From: a virus
Reading direction: 5' to 3' (one strand)
IMG/VR virus record: IMGVR_UViG_3300044609_000606
Location: 1 to 32,814 of that record
Length of the DNA: 32,814 nucleotides
Positions 14,831 through 21,381 of the stretch are shown one piece after another. The notes under the pieces are model-generated. The model was given only the letters and a program-made list of their open reading frames with translations, had not been told where the DNA came from and did no database searches. The first letter of the stretch is position 1; each line of letters begins with the position of its first letter. Both the position numbers and the translations under genes were made by a program.

Positions 14831-15964
14831 ATGGAAAATAATAATAGTGTGTGTTATGTTGGAATAATCGGAGAGGTTAAACCAATAGAAGGAGCGGACA
14901 ACATAGAACAAGCGTTGGTTGGTGGATGGAACGCCATAACTAAAAAAGGTGAATACCAGGTTGGTGATAAGGTTGTTGTTGCAACTACAGATGCGGTGAT
15001 ACCACAAGCATTATCTGACTTGATGGAAGTGACTAACTACCTTCGTAAAGGTCAAAGAGTTCGTACCGTTAAACTTCGTGGGGTCTATTCTGAGTGTTTG
15101 TTAATACCATTCAAATACTTAGCACCAAAATCTTTGGAGAACAATGTGAATGAAGGTGATGATATGATGAACATATTGGGTGTTACAAAATATGAACCAC
15201 CAGTAAAAATGGTTGAAATGAGTGTTGGTGGTAGAAAGTTCAAGTACCACCAAAACCCTAACTTCCACGTTTACTACAAATTCCCTAACCAAAAGAATGT
15301 ACCTGATATGTTCAATGAGGAGGATGAGGTTGTTATAACTCGTAAGTTACACGGAACCAACGCTCGTTACGGAATAGTTAGAAAGAAAAAACTTTCTTTA
15401 TTGGATCGTGTCAAAATGTTATTTGGGAACAAATGGGCGGCGTTTGAATACGTTTACGGTTCTCACAATGTGGAAAAGGGTTCTGACTCTCAAGGGTTTT
15501 ATAATACCGATGTATGGAAGACTATTGCGAACAAATACGGTATAAGAAGTAAAATATGGGATCACGTAAAAGATACTTACCACCCAGAAACCTTAACTGA
15601 AGGTGTGGTAATATATGGTGAGATATATGGTGCCGGCATACAAAAAAACTATGAGTATGGTTTAACTGATGTTAAGTTTGTTGGTTTTGATGTTGAGGTT
15701 GACGGGGAATACCAACCATACATAAATGAAACCGTACATTTCGATTGTTTAGATTTACCTAAAGTTGAATTGTTGTACCAAGGTAATTGGGATAAAGAAG
15801 AACAAGATAGATACGTCTTCGGTAACTTTATAGAAGGAACTAAAGTACCACACGAAGGTATAGTTGTTAAATCCGTTACTGGTGATCGTAGAAAGGTTTC
15901 TAAAGTTATCAACCCTGATTACTTGATCTATGGTGAAAAAAATAACGTAGGTGACTCCCATTAA
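14831..15964 (+). CDS. RNA ligase, Rnl5/DraRnl-like
   Basis: A 377-residue ATP-dependent RNA ligase. The N-terminal 120 residues form an OB-fold-like module (GADNIEQALVGGW, KGEYQVGDKVVVATTDAVIP, ending NILGVTKYEPP) as in the Deinococcus Rnl5 family. The nucleotidyltransferase domain has motif I KLHGTN with K172 as the expected AMP-accepting lysine, GSHN near 210, YGEIYG (motif III) at about 262-267, FVGFDV (IIIa, 283-288), HEGIVVKS (IV, 341-348) and SKVIN (V, 357-361). It seals nicked RNA, probably in repair of host or phage tRNAs cut by anticodon nucleases. A terminator overlaps its stop codon. Confidence 0.92.
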   Translation: MENNNSVCYVGIIGEVKPIEGADNIEQALVGGWNAITKKGEYQVGDKVVVATTDAVIPQALSDLMEVTNYLRKGQRVRTVKLRGVYSECLLIPFKYLAPKSLENNVNEGDDMMNILGVTKYEPPVKMVEMSVGGRKFKYHQNPNFHVYYKFPNQKNVPDMFNEEDEVVITRKLHGTNARYGIVRKKKLSLLDRVKMLFGNKWAAFEYVYGSHNVEKGSDSQGFYNTDVWKTIANKYGIRSKIWDHVKDTYHPETLTEGVVIYGEIYGAGIQKNYEYGLTDVKFVGFDVEVDGEYQPYINETVHFDCLDLPKVELLYQGNWDKEEQDRYVFGNFIEGTKVPHEGIVVKSVTGDRRKVSKVINPDYLIYGEKNNVGDSH

Positions 15965-15986
15965 CTTGATGGGATCACTTTTTTTT
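15951..15986 (+). terminator. Terminator overlapping the RNA ligase stop
   Basis: GTGA-c-TCCCAT pairs with ATGGGA-TCAC around TAACTTG, followed by eight T. The left arm covers the last coding codons, and the stop TAA (15962-15964) is in the loop. Confidence 0.85.
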
Positions 15987-16011
15987 CTTATTATTAAAAA
16001 AAAAATAACAA

Positions 16012-16278
16012 ATGCCTTATATTAGAATTGATGTTGATTTAGATGATGTTTATAATGAAATGGATCGTCACGACAAAAGAACGATAGCTGAATGGTTATA
16101 TGATGACGGTATTTTACAATCACATACGAACCCTGAAATTAGGAAAGTTGTTAGGGGGGATGATGAATCCCAAGGTGAAAAAGAATTAAGGGACAATTTA
16201 AGTAAGATATGGAAATCATATTACCAATTGTCAAATGAAGAAGAAGAAATTATTAAAAAAATATCAAGTAGGTTTTAA
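16012..16278 (+). CDS. Hypothetical protein (88 aa)
   Basis: An 88-residue acidic helical protein. The beginning (MPYIRIDVDLDDVYNEMDRHDKRTI) with AEWLYDDG resembles small phage proteins with a strand-helix-helix layout. No family assignment. It follows a terminator by about 25 bases with an A-rich leader but no clear promoter motif; its stop (TAA) shares the A of the next ATG. Confidence 0.65.
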   Translation: MPYIRIDVDLDDVYNEMDRHDKRTIAEWLYDDGILQSHTNPEIRKVVRGDDESQGEKELRDNLSKIWKSYYQLSNEEEEIIKKISSRF

Positions 16279-16466
16279 TGAAACATGAATTAAATACATT
16301 TGCATTCTTTTCGAAGAACCTTTTATTCTACGCCATTATGATATGGATAGAGAATGATTATAACCCACTTAATTGGTGGATATTTAGCGGGTTCTTTCAG
16401 ATTGTAATAACTATAATTTTTGAATTATATATACTAGGAACATCATTAGAAGAAAAAGAAAAATAA
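16278..16466 (+). CDS. Small membrane protein (62 aa)
   Basis: Sixty-two residues with two hydrophobic segments (about 8-24, FAFFSKNLLFYAIMIWI, and 33-54, WWIFSGFFQIVITIIFELYIL) and an acidic/basic tail EEKEK. It is probably an inner-membrane hairpin. It is translationally coupled to the preceding gene (TAATG) and ends one base before the next gene. No known family. Confidence 0.68.
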   Translation: MKHELNTFAFFSKNLLFYAIMIWIENDYNPLNWWIFSGFFQIVITIIFELYILGTSLEEKEK

Positions 16467-16467
16467 A

Positions 16468-17487
16468 ATGGGAATAAAGAAAATTAAAAAAGAAAACGAC
16501 ACAATTAACATTAGTTTAATTGATTTAATGGGTAATTTAGATACTAGCGACACTAAAAAGTATACTCAATTCTTGGTTAAAGTCCTTAAAAAAAATTACG
16601 ATGAGGATATTAAATACATGATAAAAGATGATCCAAGTAGTAGAAGAAAAATTGATGAGATTTTAGGTGATGATAGTTTTAATAGTTGGTTAACAAAAAG
16701 ATTGATTAGTCAATTATATGGGTGGGATGAAATGAATTTATTTGTTGATTTTTGCGACTACATGGAAAGAGGATTAATTAATGAAAAAGACATTAGTAAA
16801 TACGATAGTTGGGACATGGTTGCAAGTGAAGTATATCAAGCTAAGAACCGTGATTTATTTAAAAAAGCAAAAAAAGAAGTTAAAGTTGTTTATGAGGATG
16901 ATCAATATACTTGTATTAAACCGTTAACATATGAGGCATCGGTATCATATGGTTATCAAACTAGATGGTGTACCGCTTCAGTTCAGGAACCTAGTTACTT
17001 TTATAATCACTCAAGAGATGGTGTACTTGTATACTTAATTGATAAAATTAATAATGTAAAATTTGGATTTTACCACGATCAAAATCAAATTCAAATTTAC
17101 AACCAAAAAGACAACAGAGTGGATTCAATGGAAACGGATCTTCCGTTAGAATTATTACATAAGTTGGTTAGTGAAATGAAATCTGATGCTAAAGACAAAA
17201 ATTTTAACTACAAGTTATTTAGTGAAAGTGAATTGGAAAAAATGAGAAAATATAGACGTGATGACCATTATCCAGAAATAGGTCCAATGAATGAAATGTT
17301 AACGGAAGGACCAATGGGATTAACAGGAGGACATGGGCCAATTGGAGAAATGATGGTGGAGGAACCTACAAATGAAGATATAATGATACATACGGGTCTT
17401 CGTAATGATATTATAGAAGATATGAGAGAAAGAGTTCACAGATTTAGACCTGTAAATCCAATTGAGATTGGTGATGAATTACCATAA
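16468..17487 (+). CDS. WCT-motif phage protein, copy 2
   Basis: A 339-residue paralogue of the protein at 10611, sharing the N-terminal NISLIDLMGNLDTSDTKKYT block and the YGYQTRWCT motif at about residue 161-169, with flanking PLTYEAS and VYLIDKINNVKFGFY strands. It is longer: an insertion before the motif, and a C-terminal tail rich in Met/Gly/Glu (GPMNEMLTEGPMGLTGG, then a similar GPIGEMMVEEP). LTE within that tail could be a protease site, but this is speculative. Function unknown. The two copies lie 5 kb apart, each in a different transcription unit. Confidence 0.7.
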   Translation: MGIKKIKKENDTINISLIDLMGNLDTSDTKKYTQFLVKVLKKNYDEDIKYMIKDDPSSRRKIDEILGDDSFNSWLTKRLISQLYGWDEMNLFVDFCDYMERGLINEKDISKYDSWDMVASEVYQAKNRDLFKKAKKEVKVVYEDDQYTCIKPLTYEASVSYGYQTRWCTASVQEPSYFYNHSRDGVLVYLIDKINNVKFGFYHDQNQIQIYNQKDNRVDSMETDLPLELLHKLVSEMKSDAKDKNFNYKLFSESELEKMRKYRRDDHYPEIGPMNEMLTEGPMGLTGGHGPIGEMMVEEPTNEDIMIHTGLRNDIIEDMRERVHRFRPVNPIEIGDELP

Positions 17488-17504
17488 TTTTAAAAAATTA
17501 TAAT

Positions 17505-17795
17505 ATGGATGAATTAAATAAAAATATTGAAAAAATGTATTTGAGAATAAACGGTGAAGTGACAGATCGTGAAATGCCACCACCTCCACCAAAAAAAGGT
17601 AAAACTAAAACATTTACAATTGATGAAGATCAGGTTAAAAAATTAGAGGAATGGCAATCACACATAAAAGCAATATATGGGTCTTATGGTGGATATGAAT
17701 ACCGATTCTCAAGTAATGGTATTGGGACAATAGTTACGGTCTATAGTGAATTAGCCGACATTGAATTAGATCTAACTGATGTAGATAGTTGGTAA
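17505..17795 (+). CDS. Hypothetical protein (96 aa)
   Basis: A 96-residue protein with a polyproline stretch (MPPPPPKKGK, about residues 24-33) linking a short N-terminal helix to a domain with a helix (EDQVKKLEEWQSHIKAIYG) and strands (YEYRFSSNG, GTIVTVYS). It ends in an acidic patch (LDLTDVDSW). No family recognised. A promoter for the next gene begins six bases beyond its end. Confidence 0.65.
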   Translation: MDELNKNIEKMYLRINGEVTDREMPPPPPKKGKTKTFTIDEDQVKKLEEWQSHIKAIYGSYGGYEYRFSSNGIGTIVTVYSELADIELDLTDVDSW

Positions 17796-17801
17796 AAAAA
17801 C

Positions 17802-17833
17802 TTGACATCACTAAAAATATTACTTATACTTTC
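17802..17833 (+). promoter_or_regulatory. Sigma70-like promoter TTGACA-N17-TATACT
   Basis: TTGACA (17802-17807), 17 bases, TATACT (17825-17830), a near-perfect enterobacterial-type consensus, 21 bases before the ATG at 17852. It can also be read as a Bacteroidetes promoter with one mismatch (TTG, then TACTTTC). It decides the start of the next gene. Confidence 0.6.
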
Positions 17834-17851
17834 ATACACAAAACATTTATT

Positions 17852-18286
17852 ATGAACATTAAACAGGCACTTAAGTTAAAAAACAAATTGATCAAATCAA
17901 TTGCTGACAACACAAAACTACTTCAACAATATAATACGGTTGAGGTTGGAAACCCAAGACCATACTCTCCAACAATTTTGTTAGGTAGTATTACAAAAAC
18001 AACAACCGAGTTGGTTGAATTGAAATCTAAACTTCACAGAGCAAACGCTCCGATGTTTGAAAAGATTTTTGAAATGTCAGAATTGAAATCAACAATCAAG
18101 GCAGTGCAAAAGTTAGAATGTACTGAAGGTAAGTCAAATAGAGATCGTTACCGAATGGAAAGTGAATTGGTTCTAACATCTGAAATTTCTTTGGTTGATA
18201 GAAATGAATTCATTAAAAAATTGGAAGATAGAATTGAACAAATCCAAGACGAAATGGATGTATTCAATTCAAATACAGAAATATAA
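17852..18286 (+). CDS. Helical hypothetical protein (144 aa)
   Basis: I begin at 17852 (MNIKQALKLKN) because the promoter lies just upstream; the in-frame ATG at 17789 would put the promoter inside the gene. The product is 144 residues, nearly all helical, with coiled-coil character at both ends (LKLKNKLIKSIADNTKLLQQ; FIKKLEDRIEQIQDEMD). The pattern of two helical hairpins with LVELKSKLHRAN in the middle resembles the DIP1984/DUF6847-type proteins, a weak similarity from memory. No catalytic residues are evident. Confidence 0.72.
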   Translation: MNIKQALKLKNKLIKSIADNTKLLQQYNTVEVGNPRPYSPTILLGSITKTTTELVELKSKLHRANAPMFEKIFEMSELKSTIKAVQKLECTEGKSNRDRYRMESELVLTSEISLVDRNEFIKKLEDRIEQIQDEMDVFNSNTEI

Positions 18287-18462
18287 TTTGTGAATAAGAT
18301 TAAAGTTAAACTGTTTTCTACTTATGGTCTGCTTTAGATAGGTGAATGATTCTGATGATGTAATGGTCCCAAACTCAATATTCAACTTTTGAAAATTCAT
18401 TACCCTTAAAAACTTAAAATTCGTTAATCTTTCGGTTTTTAATCTTTGAAACAAATTATACT
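18287..18462 (+). other. Intergenic stretch with possible RNA structure
   Basis: About 175 bases without a convincing gene between the helical protein and a terminator. GTAATG (18360-18365) can pair with CATTAC (18398-18403) around a small hairpin TTCAA-CTT-TTGAA (18381-18393). It may be a structured 3' untranslated region; no tRNA or known RNA is recognised. Confidence 0.3.
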
Positions 18463-18489
18463 AAACCCTCACTTCGGTGGGGGTTTTTT
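18463..18489 (+). terminator. UUCG-loop terminator
   Basis: AAACCCTCAC-TTCG-GTGGGGGTTT (one G-T wobble) followed by T residues. It ends the transcript coming from the 17852 gene. Confidence 0.88.
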
Positions 18490-18500
18490 ATTTTATAATA

Positions 18501-18508
18501 TATTTATA
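18501..18508 (+). promoter_or_regulatory. TATTTATA motif before virion-type gene
   Basis: Exact TATTTATA, 13 bases before the ATG at 18522 and directly behind a terminator. Same layout as at 28830. Confidence 0.55.
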
Positions 18509-18521
18509 GTAAAAACATTTC

Positions 18522-19655
18522 ATGGAGGATAATAAAATTATAATTGAGGAGTTAGGTAGGATTAAAAACCTTATGGGTTACGATCGTTCTAAAACCTTAA
18601 ACGAAAATATTAATGAAGCCGATGGTATTGTTGATAAGGTATATAGATGGTTATTACCTTCAGGTGATATTGTTAAAGGTACAGATATTAAGGGTAAAAT
18701 ACCTAAAGGGTCAAAATTACTTAATGGTGTTAACGCAGAAAAGGCGGTTAATGTTGCTGGAGGGGCAACAACTGCGTCATCACTTGTTGGTGGAGAAACT
18801 GCAGCGGTTGCTGGAGCTGAAGTTGCCGCGGTAGGTGGTGTTGAAGCCGCAACCGTAGGAACAACCGCAGTTGCTGGTGAAGCCGCAACAGGTACGTTTT
18901 TAGGTTTAGGTCCTGTTGGTTGGACTGTACTTGGTGTTGCGGGTATTGCGGCATTAGGTATGTGGGGTTTAACTAAAGATGATGATATGGGGATGATCAC
19001 AAGATTGTTTGATATGTGTAAAACAAGTCCTGATAGAAAAAAATGGAAAAGATTTTTGGGGGATGATGAAGCTAAAAAACTTTCAGGTAAATTATTCCAC
19101 GCAATGGAGGGGTTAGGTACAAATGAAGATGTGGTTTATAAAGTATTTGGATCATTAAAAAGTCCTGCTGATTTTTGTAAGGTTAGTGAAATATATGAAA
19201 AATCATTTGGTGAGTCCTTATTAGAAGGACTAGATAGTGATTTTGATTATGGTTGGGAACCAATTGCAACATCTTTAGTTGATATGACTAAAAATTACGC
19301 TCAATCTGAGGCGGAAGATTATTGTAAAAAAAATCCTGAAGAATGTGCTAAAAAATTGGAGGAATATTGTAGTAAAAATCCTAAAGATGAAAAATGTAAA
19401 GATGTTACCAAAGTTGGTGGTGGAGGTGAAGAGATTGATGACATTACCTACAAAACTTGTGATGGGACATATAATCTTGGATGTAAAGATGATGAAGATG
19501 ATGAGGTTTATGCATTACAATCTTGTTTAGGTGTAAATAAAAGTGGTGAATTTGACAAAAAAACTGAGGAAGCATTGAAAATAAAAACAGGAAAAACATC
19601 AATCACGAAACGAGAAATTTGGGCGTTATGTGATGAGTTTAATCGAAATAATTAA
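18522..19655 (+). CDS. Putative virion protein: Ala/Gly membrane segment, annexin-like stretch, peptidoglycan-binding-like end
   Basis: A 377-residue modular protein. Residues 1-36 (IIIEELGRIKNLMGYDRSK, then TLNENINEADG) are of the packaged-protein type seen in neighbours, with LNE and INE. Residues 70-150 are Ala/Gly/Val-rich, ending in a likely transmembrane helix (GWTVLGVAGIAALGMWGL). Residues about 184-242 (KLFHAMEGLGTNEDVV, then SEIYEKSFGESLLEGLDSDF) follow the pattern of an annexin repeat (GLGTDE...Y...F...L...L). Two YCxKNPxxxxC units lie at about 266-293, and 328-360 resembles PG_binding_1 (YALQSCLGV, GEFDKKTEEAL). A membrane-penetrating, cell-wall-contacting injection protein is a reasonable inference; nothing is proven. 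Confidence 0.7.
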   Translation: MEDNKIIIEELGRIKNLMGYDRSKTLNENINEADGIVDKVYRWLLPSGDIVKGTDIKGKIPKGSKLLNGVNAEKAVNVAGGATTASSLVGGETAAVAGAEVAAVGGVEAATVGTTAVAGEAATGTFLGLGPVGWTVLGVAGIAALGMWGLTKDDDMGMITRLFDMCKTSPDRKKWKRFLGDDEAKKLSGKLFHAMEGLGTNEDVVYKVFGSLKSPADFCKVSEIYEKSFGESLLEGLDSDFDYGWEPIATSLVDMTKNYAQSEAEDYCKKNPEECAKKLEEYCSKNPKDEKCKDVTKVGGGGEEIDDITYKTCDGTYNLGCKDDEDDEVYALQSCLGVNKSGEFDKKTEEALKIKTGKTSITKREIWALCDEFNRNN

Positions 19656-19672
19656 AATAAAATTAATACTTA

Positions 19673-19701
19673 AACCCCATCTTTAACAGGTGGGGTTTTT
19701 T
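19673..19701 (+). terminator. Terminator, left flank of outer-membrane cassette
   Basis: AACCCCA pairs with TGGGGTT around an 11-base loop, then a T run. It is identical at 26 of 29 positions, loop included, to the terminator at 23949-23977 on the other side of the cassette. The next 112 bases (19702-19813) hold the unresolved promoter of the cassette. Confidence 0.88.
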
Positions 19702-19813
19702 TGTGCTAACTGAATGTTATGAGTATTAGTTAATCGCTAAATAACATACAATACGTTGATTTAACTTGTAATTTGAAGTATCTATTGGTGTAATAAAATT
19801 ATAAAAATAGAGT

Positions 19814-21376
19814 ATGAAAAAAATTTACGCAAGTATTGTAATGTTAATGTTTGTTTTCTTAACAAACGCACAAAGTCAGTTTTGGACTGTTACTGACTAC
19901 AAGGGGGCTTTTCCTGTGACCGATAATACACCACAGACAGATTGGACTTATGGGTGGTCTAACTTTGATCCTGAGAATACAAATTACCCGGCAACACAAA
20001 CAACAATAAGTTCTGATATCACAACAAACACAACCTTATCTGGTGTAGTCTTATTACAGAATAAGATATATGTGAAAAATGGTGCAACACTTACAATCCA
20101 ACCCGGAACAATAATTAGAGGTGACTATTCAACACAAGGAACTTTAATTGTTACGAGAGGATGTAAATTAATTGCTGAAGGAACACAACAATTACCAATC
20201 GTATTCACTTCAAATAATTCAGTTGGAAATAGATCTGAAGGTGATTGGGGTGGAGTTGTTATTTTAGGTAACGGAGTTAATAACCAACCTGGTGGTGTTG
20301 CAAATATTGAAGGTATTGTACCAACACCTGATACTGAATTTGGTGGAAGTAATGATATGGATAATTCAGGTTCATTAAAATATGTAAGAATTGAATTTGG
20401 TGGTATTCCTTTATCACCTAATAAAGAAATTAATGGTATTACTTTTGGTTCGGTTGGATCAGGAACACAAGTAGATTATATCCAGGTTAGTTATTCGGGT
20501 GATGATTCATTTGAATGGTTTGGAGGAACGGTTAACTGTAAACATTTAATATCATATTCAACAACTGATGATGATTTTGATACTGACTTTGGTTATAGAG
20601 GTAATGTTCAGTTTGGGTTATCAATTCGAAATGAAAATTTGTCAGACGCCGCAGGTGACTCAAATTGTTTCGAATCTGACAATGACGCACAAGGTAGTGT
20701 GGCTTTACCACAAACTGCACCTATTTTTTCTAACTTCACACTTGTTGGGGCTAAAGGTGATGGTAACGTTGTTTTACCTATGGGTGAAAAATTTGAGAAA
20801 GCATTTAGAATTAGAAGAAACTCAGCGGTTTCAGTATTTAACACTCTTGTTGTTGGATGGGAAAAAGGTTTATCGTTAGAAGGAACGTCAGTTGAGGATA
20901 ACGTATTAGGAGATACACTATCTTTCAATAGTAATGTACTTTGTGAAATACCAACAAATTGTTTGGTTACAACACCAGGGTTTTTAAACGCATATTTTTC
21001 AAATAACAATAACGATTCATTAACAACAATTAATCAAATTAATTGGGTTAATATTTTTGTCCCTAATGGGGTAACTCCTGATTGTAGATTAGATAGTACA
21101 TCGGTTGTTGCGACAGGTGCGGACTTTACAAATGATAAATTCGGTGATTTAACTAATAGTATTAGTGAAACAATCAAAACATCGTTTAAAGTATTCCCTA
21201 ACCCAACAGAAGGTTTAATCAGTATTGATTCTGATAAAAAATCTTTAAATTTTGTAATCTACAATTCATTGGGTAAAGTTGTAAAACAAAACAATACAGA
21301 CTTATCGGATTTGGAAAATGGTATTTATATCATCAATGCTGATGGTCATACGGAAAAAGTTATAGTTAAAAAATAA
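19814..21376 (+). CDS. T9SS-sorted beta-helix surface protein
   Basis: A 520-residue exported protein. A signal peptide ends near residue 19 (FVFLTNA-QSQ). The main part resembles a secreted right-handed parallel beta-helix family found throughout Bacteroidetes: NGATLTIQPGTIIRGD, GDWGGVVILGNG, SLKYVRIEFGG, GDDSFEWFGGTVNCKHLI, DDDFDTDFGYRGNVQFG. The last 63 residues (from FKVFPNPTEG) form a type-A T9SS C-terminal sorting domain (YPNP-like motif, then LENGIYII...KVIVKK). It should therefore be exported across the outer membrane by the host's type IX system and attached to the surface. It is followed five bases later by a TonB-dependent receptor, its usual partner type. Ligand unknown. Confidence 0.9.
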   Translation: MKKIYASIVMLMFVFLTNAQSQFWTVTDYKGAFPVTDNTPQTDWTYGWSNFDPENTNYPATQTTISSDITTNTTLSGVVLLQNKIYVKNGATLTIQPGTIIRGDYSTQGTLIVTRGCKLIAEGTQQLPIVFTSNNSVGNRSEGDWGGVVILGNGVNNQPGGVANIEGIVPTPDTEFGGSNDMDNSGSLKYVRIEFGGIPLSPNKEINGITFGSVGSGTQVDYIQVSYSGDDSFEWFGGTVNCKHLISYSTTDDDFDTDFGYRGNVQFGLSIRNENLSDAAGDSNCFESDNDAQGSVALPQTAPIFSNFTLVGAKGDGNVVLPMGEKFEKAFRIRRNSAVSVFNTLVVGWEKGLSLEGTSVEDNVLGDTLSFNSNVLCEIPTNCLVTTPGFLNAYFSNNNNDSLTTINQINWVNIFVPNGVTPDCRLDSTSVVATGADFTNDKFGDLTNSISETIKTSFKVFPNPTEGLISIDSDKKSLNFVIYNSLGKVVKQNNTDLSDLENGIYIINADGHTEKVIVKK

Positions 21377-21381
21377 TAGGA

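Noticed and set aside
17789-17851. Longer version of the gene at 17852
   Set aside because: It would contain the TTGACA/TATACT promoter and overlap the preceding gene.
18578-19000. Long minus-strand frame rich in Pro/Ala/Thr
   Set aside because: Antisense mirror of the Ala/Gly-rich segment of the plus-strand virion-type gene; low complexity, no start context.
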